From: Niabella sp.
Lineage (GTDB): Bacteria; Bacteroidota; Bacteroidia; Chitinophagales; Chitinophagaceae
Length of the DNA stretch: 64,000 bases
Assembly: GCA_017744715.1 (NCBI GenBank)
Contig: JAGIAT010000012.1
Coordinates: forward strand, 124,001-188,000
Direction of reading: 5' to 3'
Shown here: positions 36,377 to 45,788 of the stretch, one piece after another
How the letters are laid out: every line of letters starts with the position of its first letter
Position numbering within the stretch: the first letter of the stretch is position 1
Translations under genes and position numbers: made by a program
The notes under the pieces: generated by a model
What the model was told of the DNA's origin: nothing
The model's database searches: none
What the model saw: only the letters and a program-made list of their open reading frames with translations

Positions 36377-38113
36377 ATGACCCGTAAAATTTGTCAGGCA
36401 GCGCGCTTTTTAAACGGAATGATGTGGCTGCTGCTGCCTGTAGGTGTGTGGGCCCAAACAGCCACCTCTTCCGCAACATTTGCCTACAGTGCTGCACCGG
36501 CAAAGCAGCTGAGGATCTATTTTGATTATTATCATCACTCACTGCCCAATACAAAGGTGGGCAATCACCTGGTTACCGGCAGCTGGATTGCGGGCGCCGG
36601 GCGCTATGCCTGGGATGATTTTGTGCATTCCAATACATTTGACCCGGTGTTTACGGCATTGGGCGGGGAACACTTTATTACGATCGGCCGTGCACCGTTT
36701 ACCAGGGAAACATTGAAAGACCAGGATGCTGTATTGATCCTTAATCCTGATAACCCGAAAGTGGTGCCCGAAGTGCCGGCCCTTTCTGATACGGAGATCC
36801 GGAACCTGGTTGAATATGTGCAGAAGGGCGGAAGCCTGATGATTATGATCAATGCAACAACACCCGATCGTGCCGCCGAAGATTTTGAGAGTGTACAGTT
36901 AAAGAAACTGGTAAATGCTTTTGGACTGGCCTGGAATTATGATGATACACATTATTCGGATGTGCCCATTGGTGAAGGGCATGCGCATTTTTATGATGTG
37001 CCGGTTTTTCATTATGGTGCCGGTTGCACCCTGAAAATATTACCCGGTGCCGTGAAGCCGGAGGTACTGATGGAAGTGGCTTCGGATGCCGGTTATCCGG
37101 ACCGTCATGTACGCGGACCCGGTATCATACAGGTGCGGCCGGGAAAAGGTAAAGTGATCCTGGTAGGCGATATCGGCTCCTGGACGGGAAATATGTCGCG
37201 CCCCTGGGCAGAGAATGAACGGATCCTGAAACAGTTGTTCCGGTATCTGAAACCGGATCGCCATGTAAAGCCTGCGCAATACCCGGAAGAAAAAACGTTG
37301 GCGTATAAAGTAACGGTAGCTGGGTTGCAGGCAATACCGGTGGCCAATTCCTTATCCGCACTGTCCAAACCGGTTTACCGCCTTTTTAAACCAAGAGAAA
37401 AAACAGGAATGCCCTATCTGGAAGCAACCGCAGCACTTAGCTTGCGCAGCAGTAGGCTTAATGAACAGAACGCTGCGTTGCTGGAGGCGCATATCCGTAA
37501 CTTCAGCTGGTTCGATAGCAGCGTTAACACTGCAGGACAGTCGATCCGTTTTACCGCCAGTCGCCAGGGAAAGGTAACAGGCGTAAAACCCAACGGGGCG
37601 GCTGCCGCCTGGCTGGCGCCGGACATCCCTTCGCTGGTGGCATTATTACCCGTGGATGGGCTGCAGCCCGGCGATCAATGGGAAAGCCTGGAACCCCTGC
37701 GTATCCCGGCGCTTCAGGGTACCGATTTACCCCCGGTACGCACATTGAAAATGCCGGTTACCTATGTGCACGATGTGCTGATCAACGGTGTAAAATGCAG
37801 GCTGCTGCGTACGGCACAGGAGATCTGGTTAAAAGACCTGGATATTGGCGTAGCCGACCTGTTAACGGCTACTACCGTAGATAAGGCAGACCTGGTACAT
37901 TATAAATATTTTAATGACCGGGGCGGAAAGCTCTTATTTAAGAGAGAGCAATGGGTGGATGTGGTTACGGGGGTGGTGATCAAAGCCCGTACGCAAAGCC
38001 GCGTACTGGCATGGGTACAGGATACCCGCAAAGCAGTAGACAACAGCAATGCCGATAAAGACAATAATATGATCCTGTCACTGGCGCAGACCATTACAAT
38101 GGAGTTGCAATAG
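36377..38113 (+). CDS. Secreted protein with glutamine-amidotransferase-like (DUF4350-type) N-terminal domain
   Basis: 578 residues with a signal peptide cleaved near VWAQT (about 27), no lipobox Cys. Residues about 45-300 have the look of a flavodoxin-like GATase/ThuA/DUF4350 fold: KQLRIYFDYYHH, KDQDAVLILNPDN, LVEYVQKGGSLMIMINATTP, GPGIIQVRPGKGKVILVGDIGSWTG. The second half (about 310-578) is beta-rich with no motif I recognise. It opens the BNR/sulfatase cluster after a 220-bp gap, and its stop touches the next gene's region. Function is unknown; such domains sometimes accompany carbohydrate hydrolases. Confidence 0.6.
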   Translation: MTRKICQAARFLNGMMWLLLPVGVWAQTATSSATFAYSAAPAKQLRIYFDYYHHSLPNTKVGNHLVTGSWIAGAGRYAWDDFVHSNTFDPVFTALGGEHFITIGRAPFTRETLKDQDAVLILNPDNPKVVPEVPALSDTEIRNLVEYVQKGGSLMIMINATTPDRAAEDFESVQLKKLVNAFGLAWNYDDTHYSDVPIGEGHAHFYDVPVFHYGAGCTLKILPGAVKPEVLMEVASDAGYPDRHVRGPGIIQVRPGKGKVILVGDIGSWTGNMSRPWAENERILKQLFRYLKPDRHVKPAQYPEEKTLAYKVTVAGLQAIPVANSLSALSKPVYRLFKPREKTGMPYLEATAALSLRSSRLNEQNAALLEAHIRNFSWFDSSVNTAGQSIRFTASRQGKVTGVKPNGAAAAWLAPDIPSLVALLPVDGLQPGDQWESLEPLRIPALQGTDLPPVRTLKMPVTYVHDVLINGVKCRLLRTAQEIWLKDLDIGVADLLTATTVDKADLVHYKYFNDRGGKLLFKREQWVDVVTGVVIKARTQSRVLAWVQDTRKAVDNSNADKDNNMILSLAQTITMELQ

Positions 38114-38136
38114 TGCTGAACTTTAAACTATATAAA

Positions 38137-39498
38137 ATGCGCACCTCTTTGATTCTTTTTTTATTTTTTGTAACGGGCATTTGCGGAGCCCAGCCATCCG
38201 CAACGCGTAACGTTGTGGATGACCCGTCGCCGGGAGCGGGCAGAGGTCTTCAGGACGGGGTTCCGGCCTATGGTGCTACTGCCATCCGGTATAAACAACA
38301 GGGAAAGACCGCCTTTGATATCCGGTTTAAAGAACCGGTAGTGATCTCCGTGGCTTCCAGGCCGGAAAAATGGGGCTTTTTTCAATTCCCCAATATCGAC
38401 CGTATGGCTGATGGTAATATTGTGGCAAAATGGAACCTTACACAGGATGCTATTGAAGCCTATGGCAACGATACACGTGGCACTGCTGTTTCTGCCAATG
38501 GAGGTAAAAGCTGGCATCAGGAATCTTCGGAAGAGCCGGGCAATGGGGTGCTGCTGCCCAATGGTGACCGCCTGGCGATCTATACTCCCAAACCGATCCC
38601 CGAAAAGGAACTGCAAATGCCGGTGCCGGTTGGAGTGGGGCTGGAAAACTACCGCAAATCCAATTTTAATTTTTACCGGTTAAGCGAACTTCCGGAAAGC
38701 AGGCAGGGAGTATATTTCAAACGCTTAAAAAAAGGAACCTCCAAATGGGAATTGGAGAAGGCCGCCCTGGATGATCCGCAGGCAGCGCGGTACAGTTTGG
38801 CCGGGTTGGTACCCATTGTATGGTGGGGCGATATTAAAGTAGCAGGTGATGGTTCACTGATCGCAGGGATATATCCCGGTTTCCTGATTGATAAAAGCGG
38901 GAAAACGGATCCGCGGTCCGGGGCCTTCTTTTACCGGTCTGCAGATAACGGGCATCATTGGAGCATCCTGGGCCGGATCCCTTTTCAACTGGATACAGCC
39001 GGTGATACAATGTCTGTAAAGCGCATGGGATATACAGAGCCAGCCTTTGAAATATTAAAGGACGGTACGTTTCTTTGTGTGCTGCGGACTACGGATGGGG
39101 CGGGCATCGGTCCGATGTACGGCAGCTATTCCAGGGATCAGGGCAAAACCTGGTCGGTGCCGCGCGTCATCACCCCGGCAGGTGTATTACCGCGGTTGCT
39201 GCAATTATCCAATGGGATACTGGTAATGTCTTCCGGAAGACCGGGCGTACAGCTGCGGTTCACAACGGATGCCAGGGGTATGCAGTGGTCAAGGGCATTT
39301 GAAATGTTACCACATGATATAAATTTCAAAAAAGAATTGAGCGGCGGCTCTGCCCAGGTGTCCTGTGGATATACGGGACTGCTGGCTACGGGTGCCAATA
39401 AGTTCCTGATCATTTACTCCGATTTCCATTATCAAACGCCCGAAGGAACGATTCGCAAAGCGATCAAGGTGCGTGAAGTGGTGATTGATAAAAAATAA
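38137..39498 (+). CDS. BNR/Asp-box propeller protein (sialidase-like superfamily)
   Basis: 453 residues from ATG 38137, which gives a clear signal peptide (ending CGAQP); an upstream GTG at 38113 is disfavoured. Asp boxes are seen at SANGGKSWHQE, SADNGHHWSIL and SRDQGKTWSVP, marking a six-bladed propeller. The N-terminal FRIP/YRIP arginine motif of true sialidases is not evident. Secreted to the periplasm or beyond. Likely an exo-acting glycoside hydrolase or lyase-like enzyme, with substrate unknown. Confidence 0.78.
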   Translation: MRTSLILFLFFVTGICGAQPSATRNVVDDPSPGAGRGLQDGVPAYGATAIRYKQQGKTAFDIRFKEPVVISVASRPEKWGFFQFPNIDRMADGNIVAKWNLTQDAIEAYGNDTRGTAVSANGGKSWHQESSEEPGNGVLLPNGDRLAIYTPKPIPEKELQMPVPVGVGLENYRKSNFNFYRLSELPESRQGVYFKRLKKGTSKWELEKAALDDPQAARYSLAGLVPIVWWGDIKVAGDGSLIAGIYPGFLIDKSGKTDPRSGAFFYRSADNGHHWSILGRIPFQLDTAGDTMSVKRMGYTEPAFEILKDGTFLCVLRTTDGAGIGPMYGSYSRDQGKTWSVPRVITPAGVLPRLLQLSNGILVMSSGRPGVQLRFTTDARGMQWSRAFEMLPHDINFKKELSGGSAQVSCGYTGLLATGANKFLIIYSDFHYQTPEGTIRKAIKVREVVIDKK

Positions 39499-39594
39499 CC
39501 CGGCGGCACTAAAGGAATAGAAACGGTTCAATAAACTTCCGTCTTTTACCGGTGTCACAGGAACAGCATTAAAATAAATCAAACCATAAAAAGT

Positions 39595-40845
39595 ATGAGC
39601 AAAGCATATAACCGAAGAAATTTCCTGGGCCTGATCGGCATATCTCCATTGGTTGCCCGGTTTGGAGATCTGAACCGTACTGTTACGGAGGAACAGCTGC
39701 CACATCCCGTTGCCGGCACCCCTGAGCATGCAATTGCCGAAATATTCGAAACCAAAACGGTTTGCATAGAACCCGGAAGGTTTCCGGCGGGGTGCAATAC
39801 CCTTGATAAAAATGGACACCCCGTTCAGGTTGCGAATCAGATCGAGCCCAACCGCTACCTGGGATGGCCTACCATTGTATTAACAAAAAATGATGGGTTG
39901 ATCATTGTTTATTCCGGCGACAGGGATAGCCATGTATGCCCGTTTGGTAAAACGCAGCTTTTAAGATCGCCGGATAATGGCAAAACCTGGTCGGCCCCCG
40001 TAACGATTACAAACACGCCGCTGGATGACCGGGATGCAGGAATCATTCAGACAAAAAAAGGCACCCTGGTGGTGAGCTGGTTTACCTCGCTTGCTTTTGA
40101 AAATCCCGCCTGGAAAGGCGCGTATAATAAATACGCCCGCATTGGCGAAAAGATCGGTGCGGAAACAAAAAAAGAATGGCTGGGTAACTGGACAAAAAGA
40201 TCGCTGGATGGTGGTAAAACCTGGGAGCAGCCTTCGCGCACGATGGGTACAGCCCCCCACGGGCCTGTGAATCTGAAAAACGGGGATCTTTTATATGCGG
40301 GAACGGGCCGTTACAAATCGATGGGGCCGGTGCTGATCGAGCGGTCGGCAGACGACGGAGTTAGCTGGCAGGTGATCGGGAACATTCCGTTGCCCGAAAA
40401 CGCAAAAAGTATTTCAGAACCGCATGTGATCGAATTGCCTTCCGGGAAACTGCTGGCAATGATCCGTAATGAATCGAAGGAATACCATAGCGGCTATTTA
40501 TTGCAATCTGAAAGTTATGATGGCGGTAAAACCTGGACGATGGCCAGGGAAACGGGTATCTGGGGATATCCGCCTCATTTAACGCTTTTAAAAAATAACG
40601 TGCTGTTGCTTACCTATGGTCACCGAAAGCCTGCCTATAGCCAGCGGGCCTGTCTTTCTTATGATGAGGGCAAGACATGGGATCTCAAAAACGAGGTGAT
40701 CTTAACCGCTTCGCCCAATGGCGATATGGGGTATCCGTCTTCAGTGCAGTTAAATGACGGGTCCATCATAACGGCCTATTACCAGTCTCCGGGCAGCGGC
40801 CAGCCCACCAATATTGTAACGACACACTGGCAGTTAAAAGGATGA
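39595..40845 (+). CDS. BNR/Asp-box propeller protein with Tat-like signal
   Basis: 416 residues. The N terminus has a twin-arginine-like sequence (NRRNFLGLIG). Five Asp boxes are visible: SPDNGKTWSAP, SLDGGKTWEQP, SADDGVSWQVI, SYDGGKTWTMA and SYDEGKTWDLK, an unusually regular propeller. RYLGWPTIVLTKND may stand in for the YRIP block of sialidases. Probably a periplasmic exo-glycosidase acting on oligosaccharides imported by a SusCD system. A 96-bp gap precedes it. Confidence 0.82.
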   Translation: MSKAYNRRNFLGLIGISPLVARFGDLNRTVTEEQLPHPVAGTPEHAIAEIFETKTVCIEPGRFPAGCNTLDKNGHPVQVANQIEPNRYLGWPTIVLTKNDGLIIVYSGDRDSHVCPFGKTQLLRSPDNGKTWSAPVTITNTPLDDRDAGIIQTKKGTLVVSWFTSLAFENPAWKGAYNKYARIGEKIGAETKKEWLGNWTKRSLDGGKTWEQPSRTMGTAPHGPVNLKNGDLLYAGTGRYKSMGPVLIERSADDGVSWQVIGNIPLPENAKSISEPHVIELPSGKLLAMIRNESKEYHSGYLLQSESYDGGKTWTMARETGIWGYPPHLTLLKNNVLLLTYGHRKPAYSQRACLSYDEGKTWDLKNEVILTASPNGDMGYPSSVQLNDGSIITAYYQSPGSGQPTNIVTTHWQLKG

Positions 40846-40927
40846 TGCTACAGGCGCAGGTTCCGGCAGGTTGAAGCAGGTATGGGAGCTGCGATAATAT
40901 AGGAACATTAAAATAATTCTGGGAAGT

Positions 40928-42355
40928 ATGATCAAATTAAACGCCTTTTGGAAGTACTTGTTTTGGGGCCTGCTGTTCGTTGGTACGCATGCACCGGAAG
41001 GGATTTGTCATACACGTTCCGTAGTGCCGGGCTCTTACCCCAATGTTCTTTTTTTTCTGATCGATGATATGGGTTGGAAGGATCTGCATTGTTATGGCTC
41101 TTCTTTTTACGATACGCCGCATATTGATGCACTGGCGGCGCAATCGGCACGTTTTACCAATGCATATGCATCGGCACCGGTGTGCTCTCCGGCAAGATCC
41201 GGTATCATGACGGGTAAGTACCCGGTAGCTATGCAAACCACCGATTGGTTCGGTGCGCTACAACCCGGTGAAGCGGCAAAAGAAACCCGGAAGGAAAAGA
41301 TCGCCCGGTTGTTACCGGCACCCTACAGGGATTACCTGCCGCAGCAGGAAGTGACCTTGCCGGAGGCATTTAAGAAGGCCGGTTATGCAACCTTCCTGGC
41401 AGGGAAATGGCATCTGGGTGCAGGTCCGGCAAACGGCCCTTTAACGCAGGGCTTCGATAGCTATTTTGAAGGCAACGCAAAAGATTCGTCAAAAGGCAGC
41501 TTTGAAATTGCCGCAGCGGCCACCCGCTTTTTGGAGCAGCATAAAGAACATCCGTTTTTTGCATGTATCTCTTTTTATGCAGTGCACATTCCGGTTATTG
41601 CCGGCGAAAAGAATGTTGCGCGTTATACTGCAAAAAAAGACCGTTTGAAACTGCAGCAGCCCGTTGTGGCAAGTGCCTGGGGCAAAGAACGAGTAAAGCA
41701 GGATCATGAGCGGTATGCAGCCATGGTCTTCGAAACGGATCAGGCAGTGGGCCTCATACTGCAAAAGCTAAAGCAACTGCAGCTGGACCGGAATACGATT
41801 GTTGTATTTCTTTCTGATAACGGCGGGCTTTCTACGGCAGAAGGGATGCCCACGGCCAATAAACCATTGCGTGGTGGCAAGGGCTGGCTGTACGAAGGGG
41901 GGATCCGTGTGCCGCTCCTGCTGAAATGGCCGGTGATGAAGATAAAGGGTCATACGATCGATGCTCCGGTGATCAATACGGATCTTTATCCCACATTGCT
42001 GGCATTGGCCGGGCTGCCACTGGATAGTGTGCAGCATAAAGACGGGGTTAATCTCCTGCCCCTGTTAACAAAAGGAAAGGCGCCGGAGCGCTCCCTGTAC
42101 TGGCATTATCCCCATTACGGCAATCAAAAGGGAAGCCCCGCATCGGCCATCCGGTCGGGCAACTGGAAGCTGATTTACTGGTATGAAGATGAGCACTGTG
42201 CGTTGTACAACCTGAAGGATGATCCGTCGGAAGCACATGACCTGGCGCCGGTTAAAAAAGCGCTTGCCAAAAAGATGAAGGCAGATCTGCAGGGCTGGCT
42301 GAAAAGGGAAAAGGCGGTATACCCCGCTCCAAACCCGGCTTACCGTTCAATGTAG
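40928..42355 (+). CDS. Sulfatase (type I, formylglycine-dependent)
   Basis: 475 residues with an N-terminal signal (about 1-35). The metal Asp pair is in VLFFLIDDMGWKDLHCYGS. The maturation motif is VCSPARSGIMTG near residue 83, i.e. C-x-P-x-R, with Cys expected to become formylglycine. LAGKWHLGAG and VVFLSDNGG supply further active-site residues. It removes sulfate esters from a glycan, exo-type. A maturase is not encoded in the window. It sits between BNR proteins, suggesting that the target polysaccharide is sulfated. Confidence 0.93.
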   Translation: MIKLNAFWKYLFWGLLFVGTHAPEGICHTRSVVPGSYPNVLFFLIDDMGWKDLHCYGSSFYDTPHIDALAAQSARFTNAYASAPVCSPARSGIMTGKYPVAMQTTDWFGALQPGEAAKETRKEKIARLLPAPYRDYLPQQEVTLPEAFKKAGYATFLAGKWHLGAGPANGPLTQGFDSYFEGNAKDSSKGSFEIAAAATRFLEQHKEHPFFACISFYAVHIPVIAGEKNVARYTAKKDRLKLQQPVVASAWGKERVKQDHERYAAMVFETDQAVGLILQKLKQLQLDRNTIVVFLSDNGGLSTAEGMPTANKPLRGGKGWLYEGGIRVPLLLKWPVMKIKGHTIDAPVINTDLYPTLLALAGLPLDSVQHKDGVNLLPLLTKGKAPERSLYWHYPHYGNQKGSPASAIRSGNWKLIYWYEDEHCALYNLKDDPSEAHDLAPVKKALAKKMKADLQGWLKREKAVYPAPNPAYRSM

Positions 42356-42482
42356 CGCACACATTTCTTACGGGAACGGGCATTCAGTGAGGGCTGGTTT
42401 ATAGAAGCGCCCTTAAAGCCGGATCGCTGCCGGGAGAGCCTGGAAATAAACGATCATTTTTTTAAGAATAAAAAATTCAGCT

Positions 42483-43646
42483 ATGTATGGGATCAGGAAC
42501 GGATTACTATTGCTTTTTTTGCTGCCGGTGATTACGGCGCCTGCGCAGCAGCAAAAGACGGGAGTAAAAAAAATAAAAGATATCGTATTGTATGAGGATG
42601 CCCGCTTTTACAGTTCGTTTCCCTCCATTATCAGGCGGCCAAACGGGGAGTTCCTGCTGGCATTCAGAAGAGCGCCGGAGCGCAAACGGCTGGGAGAAAA
42701 GAGCACCAATCATGTAGATCCCAACAGCTACCTGGCAATGATGCGCTCAAAGGACGGCATCAGCTGGCCTCAGCAACCGGAGCTCTTATATGCCTATCCT
42801 TTTGGAGGCTCACAGGACCCCTGTTTACTGCAACTGCGTGATGGTTCCGTCCTTTGCGCCAGCTACTCCTGGGTATTTCCCCGGGCAGATGCTAAAATAA
42901 AACCGCCTTATTTTGGTCACTATACATCAAGCGCGGTATTTAACGGCGGCTACCTGCTGCGGTCCCTTAATGGCGGTCGAACCTGGCAGGGGCCTTACGA
43001 GCCGCTGCACATACCATCGGAGCAACATAACAACGCATTTGGCAATCCGCTGCCGGCATTCAACAGGGGCGCGATGTATGAGGGTAAAAAAGGACAGCTT
43101 TACTGGGTAGCGGCAAGTGTTGATAAAACAAAACCGCTGATCAATGCCACGCACCTGCTGGTTTCCTATGATAAAGGAAGAACCTGGACGTATTCGGCAC
43201 CGGTGGCCCGGAACGACAGCATCTCTTTCAGTGAAACATCGGTGTATGAAACGCCCAAAGGTGATGTTGTGGCGTTTATACGAACAGAGTTTTATGATGA
43301 CCAGGCCTGCATTGCCCGCTCGGTAGATGGCGGTAAAACATTTCGCTGGGAAAAGATGGGCTTCCGGGGGCATCCGCTCAACGCCCTGCGCCTGCCGGAT
43401 AACCGGGTACTGCTTACCTATGGTTACCGGCACCAGCCCTTTGGCATCAGGGCAAGGATCCTGAATGCCGATTGTACCGATTATGCAACGGCACCCGAGA
43501 TCATATTAAGAGATGACGGCGGCAACCGGGACCTGGGTTATTCCTGGCCGGTGCAGCTGACCTATAACAAAGTACTGGTAGTATATTATTTTAACAAACA
43601 GGATGGCACACGGCACATTGCGGGTACCATCCTTGAAATCAATTAA
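42483..43646 (+). CDS. BNR/Asp-box propeller protein
   Basis: 387 residues with a signal peptide ending TAPAQQ near 22. The propeller begins YSSFPSIIRRPNGEFLLAFRRAPERK, a block typical of a non-sialidase BNR clade with HVDPNSYLAMMRSKDGISW following. Asp boxes occur at SLNGGRTWQGP, SYDKGRTWTYS and SVDGGKTFRWE. It is secreted. The next gene starts 3 bp after its stop, so the two are coupled. Enzymatic specificity is unknown. Confidence 0.8.
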   Translation: MYGIRNGLLLLFLLPVITAPAQQQKTGVKKIKDIVLYEDARFYSSFPSIIRRPNGEFLLAFRRAPERKRLGEKSTNHVDPNSYLAMMRSKDGISWPQQPELLYAYPFGGSQDPCLLQLRDGSVLCASYSWVFPRADAKIKPPYFGHYTSSAVFNGGYLLRSLNGGRTWQGPYEPLHIPSEQHNNAFGNPLPAFNRGAMYEGKKGQLYWVAASVDKTKPLINATHLLVSYDKGRTWTYSAPVARNDSISFSETSVYETPKGDVVAFIRTEFYDDQACIARSVDGGKTFRWEKMGFRGHPLNALRLPDNRVLLTYGYRHQPFGIRARILNADCTDYATAPEIILRDDGGNRDLGYSWPVQLTYNKVLVVYYFNKQDGTRHIAGTILEIN

Positions 43647-43649
43647 ACA

Positions 43650-45125
43650 ATGAACGGTTATTCAAAGATCAGACGCATCTGCGTCCTAAAGTTGCAGTTA
43701 GTAGCAGGCTTTTTATCGGTACTGACCACCACGGCCGGTCAGCCACTTCCGCTTGGTAACAATCGCGAGCTTTTTGTGGATCAATACCTGATCGACTCGC
43801 TTCATCAGCTTACACAGCAATTACAGCATCCGCACAATGAAGGAGTGGTGTTAAAGTTTGACCTTCCCTGGGAAGGAAACTTTTGCGGGTATGGCACAAT
43901 CATAAAAGACGGGCCTGTGTTTAGGATGTATTACCGGGGTGTGCGGCAGGCGATCAAAGACGGCGGCGATAATGAAGTAACCTGTTATGCCGAGTCCACC
44001 GACGGGATCAACTGGGTAAAACCCAGGCTGGGGATCTATACAATTAACGGTACTACTGCAAATAATGTGATCCTGGCACATACAGCGCCGGCCACGCACA
44101 ATTTTACGCCTTTTTTGGATACCAATCCCCATGCTAAAAAAAATGAACGGTATAAAGCGGTTGGGGGTATCGATAAATCCGGATTGCTGGCATTTGTGTC
44201 GGCAGATGGTATTCACTGGAAAAAGCGCAGCGATACGGCTGTGTTCAGGACCGGGGTCTTTGACTCGCAAAATGTGGTTTTCTGGTCAGAAAGCGAGCAG
44301 CAGTATGTTTGTTATTTCCGTACCTGGAGTGACGGGGACTTTACCCAGTACAAGGGTTTCCGGTCTGTAAGCAGAACCACCTCCCGCGATTTTATACACT
44401 GGACGGCGCCCGTAAAAATGACCTTTGGCGCGGCACCTCCGGAGCATCTTTATACCCAGCAAACAAGTCCTTATTTCCGTGCTCCGCAGCTTTACCTGGC
44501 CATTGGTGCGCGGTTCATGCCGGGGCGCCAGGTGCTGAGCGGTGCAGAGGCAAAAGCTTTACAGGTGGATCCGAAGTATTTCGGGGATTGTTCAGATGCT
44601 GTTCTGATGAGCACGAGGGGTGGCAATGTATACGACCGCACATTTATGGAATCCTTTATCCGCCCGGGTATCGGCCTTGAAAACTGGGTATCGCGGACCA
44701 ACTACCCGGTGCTGAACGTAGTACAAACCGGCCCGGCCGAGCTATCGGTATATGTGAATGAAAGCTATGCACAGCCGGCAGCGCATATAAAACGCTATTC
44801 GATGCGTTTAGATGGTTTTGCTTCCCTGCACGGTGATGCAAAGGGCGGGTATATGCTTACAAAGCCTTTTATCTTTAAAGGAAAAGAACTGGAGATCAAT
44901 TATGCCACATCAGCAGCGGGATTTGTAAAGATCGAAATACTTAATGAGAAGGGCGATCCGCTGTCCGGATATACCGCTAAAGATGCAAAGGAGATCATTG
45001 GCAATGAGATCCGCCGGGTTGTTTCCTGGAACGGGAATGCAGATCTTTCTGCACTCGCAGGCCGTCCGGTCAGGCTCCGGATCCATCTTAAAGATGCCGA
45101 TCTGTATTCGTTGAAATTTAATTAA
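43650..45125 (+). CDS. Secreted GH32/GH43-like five-bladed propeller protein
   Basis: 491 residues with a signal peptide (about 1-31). ELFVDQYLIDSL opens the mature chain. Blade-like units GYGTIIKDGPVFRMYYRG, VTCYAESTDGINWVKP, LAFVSADGIHWKKRSD and YVCYFRTWSDGDF resemble GH32/GH43/GH130-type propellers that pair a Ser-x-DGxxW turn with acidic residues. Residues about 385-491 form a separate beta-sandwich. The last gene of the cluster; downstream lies the repeat region. A glycoside hydrolase role is likely but the catalytic acids cannot be assigned. Confidence 0.62.
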   Translation: MNGYSKIRRICVLKLQLVAGFLSVLTTTAGQPLPLGNNRELFVDQYLIDSLHQLTQQLQHPHNEGVVLKFDLPWEGNFCGYGTIIKDGPVFRMYYRGVRQAIKDGGDNEVTCYAESTDGINWVKPRLGIYTINGTTANNVILAHTAPATHNFTPFLDTNPHAKKNERYKAVGGIDKSGLLAFVSADGIHWKKRSDTAVFRTGVFDSQNVVFWSESEQQYVCYFRTWSDGDFTQYKGFRSVSRTTSRDFIHWTAPVKMTFGAAPPEHLYTQQTSPYFRAPQLYLAIGARFMPGRQVLSGAEAKALQVDPKYFGDCSDAVLMSTRGGNVYDRTFMESFIRPGIGLENWVSRTNYPVLNVVQTGPAELSVYVNESYAQPAAHIKRYSMRLDGFASLHGDAKGGYMLTKPFIFKGKELEINYATSAAGFVKIEILNEKGDPLSGYTAKDAKEIIGNEIRRVVSWNGNADLSALAGRPVRLRIHLKDADLYSLKFN

Positions 45126-45150
45126 GGAAGCCATTTTGGGCATCAATACG

Positions 45151-45771
45151 GGGCTCCTCCGGAGCCCGGTCCAAAAAACGAAAAGCGCTATAAATACGTC
45201 GCTCCGGCGGAGCGGTGTAAAGAATGTAACTGCTCACTGTGTTTTTGGCAGCATTGGGCATTCCGCAACGGGGGGCGGGTTTTGCAATCAGCATTCAATG
45301 GCGTTTCCTTAAGCAATTTTTATGGTTGCCGCAGATACGCTGATTGCGCCTGCGGCGCTTTTCTGCGACATCGTTGTAGTTAAAGCCGATATAAAATCTG
45401 CGCATCTGCGGCTTTAAGGAAACGACATTGAATCATCATCCCCCTTTTTTACACGTTTGGGTTCCCTCACCAGCACCATCGGTGCTGCGTGTTTATAAAA
45501 AGTGCAATTTAGCAATGAGGTCCCGCAGGAGCCATACATAGAGCACGGTGGGGAATAACCGCGTGCGACGCTGGTCCTGCATGTAACATAAAAGCACTCG
45601 TCCGGTCTTTTGGATGTTATTGCGTTACCCGTGATCTCAAAAAGGCACCCGCTTTTGAATCGCTTATCATCATCGCGGTTGCTTGTGCATTTTTTATTCT
45701 GACACCGGCGCCGTCGGCGCTGCGTGTTTATAGAAAAATTGTAATTTAGGGGTACGGCTCCGTAGGAGCCG
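45151..45771. repeat. Cluster of REP-type palindromes upstream of a RAYT gene
   Basis: Short GC-rich palindromes occur at 45151-45167 (GGGCTCC/GGAGCCC), 45200-45214 (CGCTCC/GGAGCG), 45472-45486 (AGCACC/GGTGCT), 45708-45720 (GGCGCC/GGCGCT) and 45755-45771 (CGGCTCC/GGAGCCG). Two copies of a longer unit share TGCGTGTTTATA, then a few bases, then AATTTAG and a second palindrome (from about 45485 and 45720). This is the arrangement expected of REP elements mobilised by the adjacent IS200-like transposase. Confidence 0.75.
45294..45432. mobile_element. MITE-like foldback element with about 21-bp inverted ends
   Basis: The ends TTCAATGGCGTTTCCTTAAG (45294-45313) and CTTTAAGGAAACGACATTGA (45412-45431) are near-perfect inverted repeats. 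Inside, CCGCAGATACGCTGATT and AAATCTGCGCATCTGCGG form a second inverted pair, so most of the 139 bp can fold back on itself. It contains no open frame. The inner CCGCAGAT...ATCTGCGG word resembles dispersed intergenic repeats I associate with Bacteroidota genomes. Confidence 0.65.
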
Positions 45772-45788
45772 CGTAAAACAACCTAATC

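Noticed and set aside
38137-43646. Firm call of exo-alpha-sialidases
   Set aside because: Asp boxes alone do not prove sialidase function and the FRIP-type arginine motif was not found. A neutral BNR name is used.
45151-45167. Intrinsic terminator after the GH32/43-like gene
   Set aside because: A strong palindrome but with no T-run on either strand, and it fits the REP set.
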